Below are positions 25,522 through 39,258 of a stretch of DNA of 64,000 nucleotides, piece after piece. The stretch is from Struthidea cinerea (Eukaryota > Chordata > Aves > Passeriformes > Corcoracidae): positions 62,001-126,000 of the forward strand of contig VZTI01003649.1 in the NCBI GenBank assembly GCA_013397865.1. The letters run 5' to 3'. A program made the position numbers and the translations under genes. Position 1 is the stretch's first letter. The number at the start of each line of letters is the position of its first letter. The notes beneath the pieces were generated by a model. The model had not been told where the DNA came from. It saw only the letters and a list, made by a program, of their open reading frames with translations, and did no database searches.

Positions 25522-28500
25522 CTGTTCAGAGCAAGGGAAGGATCACATCTGCAGGATCACACTGCAAGGCACGCTCAACAACACCCTATAAACCACCACA
25601 GCTGCAAGGAATGGCATCATGGAGACGGCAGAAATCCTATCAGTTGAAGAATCAGACATTTCCCCCTTATTAATCTACTGGAAACAATGAAAAATCAACT
25701 CTAAAAACCTGGATGCATGGGAGGAAATAAAGAAAGGCCAGTGTGTGAAGAAAATACTGGCACACACTAGGAAAACATTCTAGTTTCTGAAGACTGTTGC
25801 TACAGATTGATTGTAAGGAATAATGAAACATTACATTCCTCATCAAAACACCAAATAGAAGAAAATATTCCTAATTCCATAGCAAACTCTTGCCTGTAAT
25901 TTAAACTAACTGTAGTGAGCTGCCTATGTTTGCATAGGCAAACTCTTTGAATAGTATCAAGCTTGTCTCTATGCCACCAAACTTGTCCACGTTAAAACAC
26001 AAGGACAAAAAAAATGCAATGCCATCTATATATACCACCTTAAAATTCTCCCTAAAAACTTAACATTCTAATATAAAACTACCTCAACATATTGAGAACT
26101 CTCTTTGAAAACACAGACCTGAGTCATACGAAGCCTTCACCTGTCAGAATAACCATACAGCAAATAAATAGTCTAGAACTGCAACACACACAGCTGGGCA
26201 GAATGGCTGGAAGCAGCAGGCTTATGCTGCCCAACTCATATCCTGTTCTGTAGTCAAAGGCTTTTTCAGATAACTGTCAGCTTTGTGCATTTTGTTTCCC
26301 AAACCCCAGAAGAATTCACTGCTGGTTCTTTGTTCCACTCAGTTTGTGACTGAAGCCATTCAAAACTTTCGCAGTGATTTAAGTGGAGTTTGAGTTATGC
26401 CATTCACAAACATCAAACTCCTACTGGGAACAAAAACCTTTTTTCATTTTATCTAGGAAAAACACTATAAATTTGCACAAGTTAAATAATTTAATATTTG
26501 AAAAATAGATACTGACTTCAGTGAAACATACAGATAAGTTGCTCAGCACCAAACTCGGGTCTGGGGATTTAGAAGATCTTAGCCTAGCCATTTAATCTGT
26601 ATCTCTAAAGGATGGCAGATTTTAAACTAGCTCTCACCACAACACTGTAAAAACTTGAAAAGTTTAAAAAAATCTTTTGAAAATTAAATAAACACCATTG
26701 CACTGATTAATGTTCCTTATGTAGGTGTATGTATATATATTTGAATTTACATTTATATCAAATGTGAGTTTGTCCTTTTAAGTACTTTGCAAAAAAGCAG
26801 TAAACTAACAAAATCTGGAATTTCATGAAGTGCATATAACTAATAGTAACTCTTTTTCTGAGACAAAAAAGGAATTATCTAAGGCCTGACCATGGTAAGT
26901 ACTATACCAAATCCAGTAATGCCCTTCTAGTCTACCCAACATCTTTTAACTTGTCCCACATTTATCAAGCAATGATTCTGAAATATTTGATTGCAAAGAA
27001 CATGGTTCAAGACTTGAAAACTTGGGGACCCATAAGCAAGCAGTTTATTTTCCCAGAAGCACTCCTATAAAAAGAAAAAAAAATAGTTTGGCCACACAAA
27101 AATGCACTTTCATTAGCATTCGCTTACCTATAAAGGCACACACATTTAAACTCAGTTATGCTTGCAGAGCAATACCCAGTTTAAAAGTATGATCTTTTTT
27201 CCCAATACTAAATTAGAATTGATGGCAAGGAAACCAATTACTTCTCAAATAATTTCTGTAAAATTATTTCCTGATCAAAAATGCTTACATTTTCATTTCA
27301 GAGTCAGCTATGCCTTTTCTTTACTTCCTATGCCTTACCAAAAAGTGACAGCACTGTTCAGAAGTAGCATCAAGATTTCAGAACTGTGTCATAGAGTTAT
27401 AACTCATTTACAAAGATGAAAGACCTTGAGGGCAAACAAAATTGCATTATAAATGTGGTCTGAACAACAGAAATGAACAACCAGTCAGGTAGGGCAAGCT
27501 TTTCTTTAAAGTAGAAATATATTTTTGCTAGTACAGTTCACAATTGCACTAAAATGCACTAATAGTTTAAGACATTTCGTTTTGTGTGAAACATATAAGA
27601 GAAAAGAACTTTAGAGCAAATTAGTTCAAATTGACTTTTTGAGCTGCTTTGAAATCTTTTGATGAAAGGCACTTCCCAAGACAAAAGGTGTATTGTGTTG
27701 TGTTAGCAGTATGCCCCTACAGTTAAGATAATCTGAGCCTCTTACTTATAATTAAAAACCATAGTAAAGCAAGCTCTTATCTATTTCAAAAGAGAGTTTT
27801 AAGAAGAAATGCCAAAATGGTTAAGTGCATGAGTCCCACAACTGAATTTAGAAATAGGCCAAGTGTCCATTACATTAAACAGATACAATTACATTGCAGT
27901 CAATTGAACTGGGATTATACCATGCATGATTTAGTTCTAACAGATCTAGCTCATCCTGAAAGAACTGGTTGAGCCTTGCCAAGTATGGGAAGGACATCAT
28001 CTTTTGTGAAGGCAGTGAGTGGAATGGGCATACATTTATTTTGTTTAATATGACAACACAGACACTGAAAGCATCCATCTTGCTCTTAATAAATTAATTT
28101 CCATGTCATTAGCTGTAATTCTCCCCACATATTCAGCATGCATAGGTATGCAGTACACACATAATAAGAAAAATGTCAGTCTAGTCCACTTTGTGCCTAT
28201 GGCCTAAGGCAGTCTAAGTACAAGATCATACACAGGTGCCTTTTCCTGTAGAACCGTAAAGGCACAGGTCCTGTACTGTGCTACAACTTCTCCTGCAAGA
28301 GCTGCAGAGCTCAGAAGCAAAGGAGGCTCAGGCTGGCAGAAGAGGAAAAATGGCCTTACAGTCAGTGCTGACTTGGCAAACTGAATTCTTACTTTGCACT
28401 TGCTGGAGCACTCCAATATGACCACTGCCATATTTGTTAATGACAATTTTTCATTTGTTGTTGCTAATTTTAATTTTTCAAAGACCTTACTTGATTCCAA

Positions 28501-31500
28501 GGCCCAACTATATCTCTGAGCTGAAATCTTCCTAAAGCAGCTGAAGTCAACTGAGGCCATCATTTGAATATATAAAATATTAACAATGCTGGGCACACTT
28601 CCAAGGATGAGACGGCCAAAATAAGGACAACAAATGATTAGAACATAGTTTATCTCTACCTTTGTTCTTAATCTGAAGAGGGGCAAAGACATCTCTTCTC
28701 ACACAAGAATTTTGAAAAGAAAGTTTAATTAATACCCATGAAGCATTCAGAAACTATAGTAATGGGCATCACTGTAAAGCTTAGAGGGGAATTAGTAATG
28801 GCATCTTTACAACAGGATATGAATGTCATCCAATAAATAAGGGACAGTAATGAAGAGGAAAATAAAATATTAAATAGCTCTTCTTTAATGAGCTGCATCC
28901 ACTGTGTGAACTGAATGAGGCAGATGTCCTCTGTTAGAAGAAATCCTTGTAATTTAATCAAAAGAAGCATCTGAATATACAGTTACACAAGAGTTCTGAA
29001 AAAAACAGCACAGCAAATCTTAATTCTGGCATGCTTACCTTCCATATGTTTGAGTTTTACAATCCTAATAATACTGCAAGCCGCGTCAATTCCCTGCAAA
29101 CACCGTCTCAAATGCTCTCATCTTTAAAGGAAACCAATCCATTCCATTCAAAAAGGGAAAAAAAAACCCAGCCATTTTGAGGAAGGGGATAGTGAATAAA
29201 ACAGAAAATGCAATTATGCTGTCATGTTGTACCTTCTCAAGTTTTTTTTTTCTCAATTTGATCATTGCCTTTCAGAAGGCACATATTGTAACAAGAAACG
29301 ATATAGAGGCCGGCAATGGGACACCAGAACAGTTTGTGTATGAAGACACACTGAACAGGCTATTCTATGGCTCCAGAGATTATAGAGAAATTTATCCTCT
29401 CTGCTTCAATCCATCCAAACATGAATCACACTGGACCAAGCAAACAATGACTACTCGCTATCCCTCATGACAAAAGAACAAGTAGGTCTAGAACTATCAA
29501 GAGACCAATTAGCAGGAACCTGGATGAAGAGACACCAGCCACAGCAGTACAGGTGCACCCAGCTCCAGGCAATCTTACACAGCAGACAGCCAGGGGACTG
29601 TCAGACCTGGCAGAGTCTTTCCTTACACTTGCAAGCATTTCTTCTGCTTTTCCCTAGTCCCCGCTGCTGGCCCTTGTCAAACAAGAAAGGCCAACTCTTG
29701 ACATGACACAGCATGGCTCTTCTCAGATGCTTTTACATCACAAGAGTTTGGCCACACAGCCATGCATACCAATAAACCTTTGATTTTTCCACCGCTACAT
29801 CCAGCTCTAAGTCCCAGAGCCAGTAGGAAGTGTGTGGTATATAATCTCATGTTAGTACATGTTTTAATTTGAAGAATGTCATGAGAACATTTAAATAACA
29901 AATCCTCAAACCCCATGAGATAGGCAATGCGTGTACTACAATGGTGACTTGATGGGTGGCAAGATGAGCACAGACACATGTTTGTTGACATTCAGAAAAA
30001 TATCACTGATCTGAGATAAACTGCAGCAGATTAGGATTTTTAGGTAATATGGAAACAGTTTACACTAGAATCCATCTTCAGGAATTAACCTATAAACTAC
30101 TGTTGGCACAATTACTATCACTGACTACATGGGCATCATTCAAATAAGTAATGGAGTCTTATTGTCCTCAATATGACATAAAACCAGTCAATGATATCGT
30201 TCTAATACTTCCATACTGCGGAATTCTACTGCCAGTGTGTGACCGCAGTCATGCCGTAATTCAGTTTTAATTTGGTTTAAAATATTGACTGTGTTCAGAA
30301 ATTTCCTAGTTAAGAGCTGTGAGCTTTTATCCAACAGTACTCAACTGCAGACTGAAGTGCTCAAGCCCAGCAACATGCTTTGACCACTGATTTCCACACT
30401 TTTTCAAATGTCTGTCAAATCAAGTTCTAGTTAAAACTGGTTCCAGTTTATGACAAATTAATGAAGAACAGATTATTATCTACCATTATCTCCTCTCCTT
30501 CCCTTGCACATTATTTCTTGATAGAGTGTGGAAACCAAGTATACAAAATAAAAACTGAAAACTGGGAGGGGGGGAAATAAATAAAAAAATCAAGCTCTAT
30601 AATTACATGTTCTCCAATAGCATTAGCTCTGGTTTACTTCACACATATGTAGTATATTGTTTTTTTCCTTAACATATCCTTCTGATAATTCATTCTGGGT
30701 TATAGGCTATATAGTATCCCATGTGGATTAATTAATATTGTGAAATAAAATGTAACTTGGGATTTATTGAATTTATATTATTAGATTTTTCAGTCTTAAT
30801 ATTGCAGTAACATTAGAGATTTATTTTAAGATTTATAAAGTTTTGGGTTATTTTTCCTGCCTACAAATAGCCACCCATATCAATAATGGCTACATTCAAG
30901 GATCCAGGATACTGTGAAGATCAGAAAAAATAAGACAGAAAGTTGGATGTGTAAAGGCAATCCAAATAAAGAAAATTTAAGTACTCTGCTGGTTAGACAC
31001 AGGACTGGGCATTTGTCTGCCTTCTTAGAATGAGGGATTGTCAAGCAACCTACTCTCCCGCCTACAATAGCAGTCTCTATGGGGAAACGATGTTTTGATG
31101 AATATGAAGCGAAATCCTGCTGTTCTCAAGACTGGTAATGCAGATTTTATTTATTTCTAACATATTTAAATCGGCTAAAGGGAGCAAAGCACAGCAGAGC
31201 ACCACCACTACTTCCTGCACCAGAAACATGCACAGATTCCAGCACCTCCCCCTCAGTGTTCTTTAGGGTAAATATGAAAGCTAGTGGTGAAAAACTAAAT
31301 GAGACAGTAGTTAAGAGGGCCATGAAAATCCCACCTTTGTTGATTTTAAGACTTTACACAATAAGAAGTATCTAAGCTTCCCGAAAAGCAAAGCTTTCTT
31401 TTATCATGTAGAGAAAAGACAAATGAGCTTATTGTTGGGGTTTTTCCCCCTCCAGTATTTCTTTAAAATGACAAAAATTTATTTCTTCACTTTAACTGGA

Positions 31501-33461
31501 AAGACATTAACCTTATGCAACTGATGATATATTTAAACTTGATTCACCCAAGACTAACATGTTTAGGAGACCAGAAAGATGAGAGAAGACATTTTTCAGG
31601 CATCTGGAAAAATTCCCAGTGAAATTTAAAAGCTACTTTGATATTATACTTTTAAAGATGAAAGATCCAATAGAACCCTTTTTGAATAATAATAAAAAGA
31701 ACACTCAATAGAATGCCTAGAGAAGAAAAAAAAAACCAGCTACATGCCCTGAAAATGAAGGAAATGAAAAGTCAAAGTTTCACTCTTTGAAAACAAATAC
31801 TGACTAAGAATATGTAATTTTCACTTTGCAAACATTTATCAGGTCATAAGCCCTCTCTAGAAGCCTCTAGAGACTGGATAAATCTTGAATGCCTTAGGTG
31901 TGTGATGTTGCCTGCATACCACTTTATGCACAAGGAACACACAGTTGTCAATACCCCTCTCTCCAGACAGCCAAAGGCTCTCTCTTTGACATGAGCCAAC
32001 TTGAGACTCCACCCAAGCTCTCTGGTTAATACCATGATGAGATAGAAGTGTCTGGAAAAACCAGCAACTCAACAGAATTTGATAATCTGTCACTGCCTTA
32101 AGCTTTTCCCAGGTATTACTATGCCTTCTGAATGACATAAGGAGATTGTACAGCACTGGAGAGAGCAGAAAACCCCACCAGCTCAGCTGCTATTCCTTCA
32201 GTTCAGCATCTGCCTGTCTTCAGCTGTAACAGGCAGATACGGCCTGATGCAATTTTTATGTTGGTCCATATATATCATTAGACAGCCAAGTCCAGCATTT
32301 CACTGGCTTCTGCAACTTGTTTTAACAGATAATCTAGTCAGGTTGTCTGTGAAATTACTAGTGCCTTCAGTGTTGCAGATTTTTTTTCCAACTCCCACAG
32401 ATGGGAGCTTTTTAAGTATACATTTAAGAAAAATAAAGTAAGAAAATTAAGTCCTTAGCAACCACTGTAATTTTTTAACAAGGTATCCAACACAAGAGTC
32501 TCAATTTCACCTTGGGGATTTCTTGGTCTTGGCTGTGCCATCTTTGAACATGTTTTTTCATCCCCAGTTCTTCAGGATGTGAAAACAATTTCAAGTTGTT
32601 TCACTAGAACTCTCTTTTACATTTTCTACAATAAGCATCTTATTACCACTGCTTCATACTTTTCATCCACATAAAGATGATCGGAACCTATCTAAAGCTT
32701 TTTTTCCCTAAGGAATTGTCCAAAATAAGAAATACAAACTATTAACTTGTTCCTCTCCACAGATCTCCCTGCAGATGCAGAGACAGATTTGTATAAATAA
32801 TCAAAACAATGAGCGTTCATTCAAATGCTATCAAAGACATATTTTTCCAAGAAAGAATGAAAATACTGTGATGTGATGGACCTGATACCTTTATCTTAAT
32901 AATCACCTTCTTGTTTAAAGAACTCAAAATAACAAAAAACCCCAAACCACCCTGGAGAAATCCAAACTTAGAACAGTTTCTCCTCCAGCCTAAAATGTCT
33001 TAGCACTCCCCAATCAGATAAATTTGCTTTCTGTACTAGTCAGAATTCTCCTGCTAAAAACCCTGTCAGATACTATTTCTGCCTTGGGTGCTTTAGGTGA
33101 TTCCACCAAGCCCATGAACAAGATAAATTTTTGATTTACTTTTTCAAAATGCAGTTGTTCATGAACGCTTAGCTCTAAAACTTTGACTGTAACTCATTTA
33201 AAACTTAAATAACAATACAACAGTTTCAGAATACCATCCAACACAGGGAAACAACATCCCAGAATACTTCATTCTGTGGTTAATCATGCCAGGAAAGGTA
33301 TTTCCTTTTGGCTATTTTTTTCACTCATAGACATGACGTCTTTTGACTAATGAAAACCAGGATTAAAAGCAGTCTTCAGATACTTAGATGAAACTCCTGT
33401 GTATTTTTCCAGGCAAGATTCAGAGCAGCAATGAAAAGCCATTTGCGAAGAAGGCACGTAC
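25522..33461 (-). other. Intron H-I (7.9 kb)
   Basis: This is the longest intron wholly inside the window. It is AT-rich, with no CR1 and no obvious repeat. Small inverted repeats occur (for example 25921-25940, arms TGCCTATG). A 162-codon minus-strand open frame at 28204-28692 resembles nothing known to me and lacks splice or coding signals, so I treat it as chance. Confidence 0.8.
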
Positions 33462-33737
33462 CTCCGGCTCTCCAGCGGGCGCCCATCACTAGAGATGCTT
33501 CGGGGAATGTTGGCTCGTTCTGTGGGTGGCATTTTTCCTTCTCCTTTTCCAGAGCTAATCCTAGATGGCACTGGACTTTGGATTTGAGATGGTACCTGAG
33601 CCACATGAGGTCCCTGTCCTTTGCTCGCATTTCGCTGCCATTTATTATTATTTCTGAAGGGAAATTTGAATTCATATGACATTCCTTCATTCACTTTGTA
33701 CTCCATCACTGGCATACGGTAGTTTTCTGAAGAACTC
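33462..33737 (-). CDS. SIPA1L1: SIPA1L1 exon H, post-PDZ region
   Basis: This 276-nt exon encodes residues 537-628 plus two bases. It reads RSSSENYRMPVMEYKVNEG, then EFKFPFRNNNKWQRNASKG, then a Ser/Pro/Gln-rich stretch ending NIPRSISSDGRPLESR. MPVMEYK..EGxSYEFKFPFRNNNKWQRNASKG is a SIPA1L1 signature directly after the PDZ domain. The remainder is predicted to be disordered. The acceptor is TTTCTAG and the donor GTACGT. The length is a multiple of three and both phases are equal, so cassette use would keep the frame. Confidence 0.95.
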
Positions 33738-36700
33738 CTAGAAATGAAGAAATTTAATATGCAGCTATAAAAAACCAAAAAATATATATTCTGTTCACAA
33801 TAAGAGAAAACTGAAGACAGAAGCTGAATCAATTCCATGAAAGTATGAGATTTTTCTTTTTAGAAACATATATTTAACAAATTTTAGAAGGCCCGCGCAA
33901 GAAAAAGGACTGGCGATGGCGAGAGTCTCTTTGTCGTGGAGCGTGATCCACAACAGACTACCATGGAATCTGCCTTGTTGGCCTTGCCCTTGATTCCTAC
34001 CCACTAACAACCCTGTTGTCACCATCATTAAGCCCTATACAATCAAACACTTCCTAACCCAATGCCTCTCCTTGTCTATCCCTTCAGAAGAGTTTATAGC
34101 CATCCATTGCAGCATTCCAGCTGGTCAAATTGATACTCTTCATCTGATTACTGGGCTATAAAAGCTAAAAAGACATCTTCAGGAGGGTATCTTCCCTTCT
34201 TAATTTAAAAAAAGTCATGGGCTTTAGAATTTACCTGCACCCACACAGTAAGACCTGAAATGTTTGTTCCTTTTGAGACACACCTTTCTGATGCACAGAC
34301 ATTAAAAGACAAGAGTCGCATGAAATAAGGCACTATACACAACTTTTAAACATTTTTGGCTTTGGAGTACCTCAGTTGATAAATCTGCACATTATGAAAA
34401 GACTTGCTAGAAACTGTAGTTGCCAAACCCAAAAGCTGCCCATTGCTTCCTGAGGAATAGCACAGAATAAAAACTGGACTAGAACAGGACATAAGCTAAT
34501 GCAGTCTACATAAGAAGCAGGGCAAACTTCTGCATACATTTCAAATGAGGTATCTGGAAAAAAGATGTCATCTTCCGCTTCAGAAAGGATAATTTTGGTA
34601 TTTCTCTTGACAAATGTATGTATCTCTGAGTGAATACTAAGTGAATATTTTTAATCATGATTACTTTACCCACATACATCACTCTCTAAAGCAAAGAAAA
34701 ATAAAAAATCAGCGCAAAATTTTGAACCCAAAGCTCTTCCTCTAAGCAATTACACCACTGGGGTGAGAAATATTAGTATCTCTTCCCTGCAAAAGCAAAA
34801 AATAAGACAGAACTTGTTATCTGGCTATGCTGACATAAGCAAGTTGTGGAGTCTACTAGGAACAGATAAAGTGAAACAGTCAGTGCTGAGGTCTTGCTGC
34901 CCACAATATACCCATTTTGTGGTTTTACTTTGGTCTACCCTCTAGTCTTGATGTCTAAATTAAACCATCACTTGGAAGGCACAAGGTGAGCTTCTGAAGC
35001 ACAGGTAGCTCAGCTTCACCTGAAAGTCTCCCAGGCCACTCTGATGTGATCCACTGCACGGTAGACAGGGATGATCAGGAGATAAGGCCACTCACGACTG
35101 AACTTAAATATTGATATTCTGCATTTTTTCTTTTCTCTTCGTATTTTACTCTCTGCTGTTCTTTCCCTAGTGTTTATGTACTTAGTTTGGGTTTCTCTTT
35201 TTTTACCCCCAACGTAATTACAGTTTAACAAGCATCAATGCACAGTTTCCTCTTGATACCGTGTCCTTAGCTTCAAGGTCAGCAATCAGTCCATTGAGTT
35301 CAGTGGCAGTGTTTTAATAACCATGGCTTAGCAGAGATTTAACCATAACAAGGCCTTCCTCTGCGTAGGGCACAAAAACGTGAATTGGGGTCTTTGGATA
35401 TATTTTTGCATCTCCTACTGACCTTGTACATGTGCCTGTTGCCAAGTCAGCTTATCTAACTGCGCCCTGATCTTCCTCCAGTTTCATACCAATCAATTTA
35501 TTAGGATAGGGACTGCTTCTCATAGGAATGTAATATTCCAAGCAGAACAGATCTTCATTTTAGTTATGGTCTGCAGAAGTTACTGTAGTAGAAATACTCA
35601 GTGACCTCCAGAGGACACAACAAAAGGACTCCAATTGCAGAAAACTGATTGCCAAAAGAGAAACTGCTTTGTGCAAATATTTAACAGTAGTCTCTAGTAA
35701 TATACGTAGGATAGGTACAAATTCAAGACACAGTTCTTGAACTTTTATGATTCTGGATAGAGCAAATGGGGGGATCAAGAGATGCTTTATGGAATTTTAT
35801 AACAAGCAATAACCCACCATGAACATTTGCTCACTACAAGGCAACAACACAACTCTGATACTGAGTACAGTATTTCAAAAATTGCTGTCATTTCTCCAAC
35901 TGTTATGGGTTTGGATACGCTAAAAGTAAGCCTGGTTTTGGCTGTACTTAATTTAGTTCAGAAATAACAGGATCTGTGCTTTCCACACTGGTTTTTCTGC
36001 TCTAATCCTTTCACGATGATTGCAGCTGAACTTTCCATTTGCTCGGGCTGCTAAATACTGCACAAAAGCTTTCCAAATATCTCATGAGTGACCTTATGCC
36101 ACTGCTCATTTTAATCCCTGACATGTATTCAATTTTCCACTGACAACTAAAGGACAAATAAAACTCCTTTTTTCTCTGCTCCTCTTTTGCTAGCATTTAC
36201 AAAAGGAGTTCATGTTGCTTACAGTAAAAACAAACACAGATTTTTACTCTTATACAAGTACCAGGTCTTTTCTCAGAAACATTACTTCATATCAATATAA
36301 TAAACATGTGCTGAAGTGCAGCTCCAGTTTGAAGTATACAAAGATTTAGCATATACCGCTACAAAGGTATTGACTGATTAAAAAAACAGCAGTGCAAAAT
36401 GCTCTCTCAGTTTCTCACTCCAAGGACCCCTTTGAACTTTGGTAACTGTACTCGCTTCTTGGCAAACCTATCAGAAGCCTTCAGCTAGCCTGCAGGCAAA
36501 TTTGTTCCATTAAACATCATTCCATTTTAATCATATAGCAGCAGTTCTAGGATATGAATACAGGATGTCAGGAATATGGGGGCTGGACTTAGTGATGTGG
36601 CTGAAGGCTACAGACAATGCTGAGAGTTCATAAAAATTATAAAAGCTTTAGTGTGAATTGAGGAAAGATGGAGGGACTTAATGTCCAGTTTAAGAAAAAA

Positions 36701-37309
36701 GCGCACATTACTGCTTATTTCTGATCAAGCAATATATTTAAACTATAAAAGCAGCAATATAATTGACATGAGCTTCAGGCTTAATACAGAGAGGAAGTCA
36801 AAGAGATGCAACAGGATCTCTGGAGTAAAGAAGAATTACCATTTGCACTAATTTCTCCAGCCAGATCCACATCTTTGATAAACCCTCATCATTTACAGCC
36901 TTTCTTACTGTGAAAATAGAAGCATGTAAGTCTATTCCTAGCTTCCGAGAATTATATCCACAGGCATTATAAACCACCAACAAATGGGAAAGCAGGCAGG
37001 AACGTGTACAATCAATTTTGATGCATCCTAAACACACAATTATGACTAAAAAGTTGTTTGAATTCTATGTTAAATTCCATGGTTACATGAACTTCTTCAC
37101 ACATTTTATTACATTTTGGTATTCAATGAATATTTGGAGGGCATAGAGACTTGAATATGGGCAGCTTTTCCTGCTCTCCTCTTCCAACCTGAAAATATTG
37201 GATGCTGTATCATAATTATACCATGTTTTTTTGGAGGCTAACACTCTGTGGTGCTTCTTTCCACAAAACAAGATACAATTTCAGAGCAAATCCAGCTACT
37301 GCACAATAC
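33738..37309 (-). other. Intron G-H (3.6 kb)
   Basis: This is AT-rich intron. A short CpG-bearing patch at about 33890-33965 stands out, and I do not recognise it. No repeat family is visible. Confidence 0.8.
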
Positions 37310-37584
37310 CTGCGTGGTGTGCAGTCCTCATATGGAGGGACAATGACGACCTTCACTGTGACCGATGTCCTGAGCAGATCAATCATTTGCTCGTGGCTCA
37401 GGGTGGCCACGGCCACCTTGCAGATCTCCACCAGGCGGCTGCCCTGGCGCAGCCCCGCCTGCCACGCGTAGCCATAGGGCTCCACGTCTGCCACAATGCC
37501 CTCGTAGTTCACGTGGAAACCCAGCTGGCCCAGGCCATTCCTGCGCAGAGTCATCTCCACTGTTTCACAGCCCTTGGTCACAAG
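37310..37584 (-). CDS. SIPA1L1: SIPA1L1 exon G, PDZ domain
   Basis: This 275-nt exon encodes residues 446-536 plus two bases of an Arg codon. Nearly the whole PDZ domain is in this exon. The first strand is VEMTLRRNGLGQLGFHVNYE, with QLGF (465-468) as the carboxylate-binding loop. It is followed by IVADVEPYGYAWQAGLRQGS, which is the typical 'A-GL--GD/S' turn, and SHEQMIDLLRTS, the ligand-groove helix, with His at its usual first position. PDZ domains in this family bind C-terminal peptides of membrane and synaptic proteins. The exon is GC-rich compared with the introns. The acceptor is AATTCCCAG and the donor GTATTG. Confidence 0.97.
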
Positions 37585-38681
37585 CTGGGAATTGAAATGA
37601 AGACAGAATTTAATGTATTGCGACACCTCCGGGGCTAACAGAGGTTTAGGGGCTCCATTTATGAACAATCAACCAACTCCCAAGGATAATGGTGGGACAT
37701 GATCAAGGGATACATACTGCAGTCCTAGGTACATAATCAGCTGAAATAGGTCTTGTTACTCAAACCAGTATTTTCAGTAGAATCTGGTTACTCAAGTCCT
37801 GCCTCTTACTGCAACCACAGGAATTTTAGAAGACACATGGTAGCACACAACACAAAAACACATGGAGTTACACAAGCATCTCTGTCTTTTACACTTTAGT
37901 AACCAAAAACCATTCTCCATGTCTGGCTGTTTCAGGAAACTGCAAAATTACTTTTCAGTCAGAATGTGGTAGCATGTGGTAGCACAGTAAACTGGGGGCT
38001 ATGCCAACTCTTCCATGTACCATGAGCATGAATGCCATCAAGAGCAATTTAATAGGGCCTAGATTTCCTTTTTCTCTGGTTGTTACACAACTACAGTGGT
38101 GAAATTACAGGAAAAACAGTGAAATGTAGTGCATTCTTTCATAACTTAATTGAATATAAAATGAGCATGGGCAGATGTTTTATAAGGAGATACCATGATT
38201 CACTGCATTTTTAGTTTATCGCATGCATTCAGAGAATATCTGAAGGTTGCCGTGGGGATTGGGACTGCACCCTGCTGGTAACATAATAAGTTAGTCGCAA
38301 AGACATTGCACATTCATTTGAAACAAGATACAGCAAGCCTATAAAAAAAGAGAAAGGGAAGGAAAACAAGAAGAAATAATGTGACACTTCTGCATTTGTT
38401 GTGCGGGAGCAACTTATGCATCTGAAGGACCCGGTCTTTTTAATATATTAATACATTTTTCACACACACACACAACCAGCTGAGGCTGGCTGATATCTGA
38501 TAAAAGTGAAAGCAATATTGAATTTCAAGAAATAAAAGCAGGGAAGTCCTTATAAATTTCATTATAAACAATTGAAACAGTTCTAGGAATCACAGGCTTC
38601 ATTTAAATTGAAGCTTTACTTGGCCGAGGGGTGAGAGGAGAAAGCAAACAAGGGGAACCAAGCAAGAGAACACATTCTAAC
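37585..38681 (-). other. Intron F-G (1.1 kb)
   Basis: This phase-0 intron contains a short (CA)n at 38461-38474. A ten-base tandem, GTGGTAGCAT followed by GTGGTAGCAC, lies near 37967. Otherwise it is unremarkable. Confidence 0.85.
38461..38474. repeat. (CA)7 microsatellite
   Basis: Seven CA units follow a short T run in the intron. Confidence 0.85.
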
Positions 38682-39258
38682 CTCCAGCCTCTTGACGATC
38701 TCTTTGATGTCATCAATGTTGCTGATGAAGCTCTCCAAAGAAACACATTCACCTCTCTCATAGAATATTTTGATATTTGTGTCCGTTGAAGTCCACCCTA
38801 TCACATCTCGACAGGAGCAATTGAACACCACGCTTTTTGTGTCCTGTTCAATGAGGACTACAAACTCATTAGAGATGCCTAGGAGACAGTCTATTTCCAT
38901 ACCCTTGCTGTAGTCTTTTGCATGGACACTCCACACAATAGCACCAGAACTATAGATCTCTGCTCCTGGATAAGGTTTGGACTTTTCCTTCTTTTTTGAA
39001 GCAAGCGAGATGAAGGGGAACTTGCCGGAAGGGTCAATGGGTGTGTTGGTGACATTCTTCTCTGCCAAGTCCTTCAAGTACTCTTGCCGGGTCCTGGTGG
39101 CCATCGCGCGGAACTTTTCTGATTTATGAGCAGCATTCTCTGCATTAATGACTTTGGCTAGTAAGAAGTCCCTGAACACATTTGATTTAGGAAACGTCAC
39201 ACCTTTTGGAATAGGTGGGCCAAAAGATGGTACATCTCTGGACCTTGTCACAGCAACA
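38682..39258 (-). CDS. SIPA1L1: SIPA1L1 exon F, end of RapGAP and inter-domain block
   Basis: This is the largest visible exon: 577 nt, residues 253-445. It starts SVAVTRSRDVPSFGPPIPKG and continues with FPKSNVFRDFLLAKVINAEN, the C-terminal helices of the RapGAP fold, which end near residue 317. The remainder, including LDCLLGISNEF-like CLLGISNEFVVLIEQ, SVVFNCSCRDVIGWTSTDTN and FYERGECV, is the beta-rich block conserved between RapGAP and PDZ in the SIPA1 family, whose exact function I cannot state. The acceptor is ATTTAG. The donor is GTTAGA, weaker than the GTRAG-type donors at most other junctions, but the phase-0 join to exon G supports it. Confidence 0.96.

Noticed and set aside
28204..28692. 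162-codon minus-strand open frame in intron H-I
   Set aside because: No recognisable homology and no matching SIPA1L1 segment. Length is within chance for AT-rich DNA of this size.
33347..33838. 163-codon frame over exon H as a stand-alone gene
   Set aside because: The open frame is exon H plus read-through into both flanking introns. Splice sites at 33462 and 33737 and the protein match define the exon.
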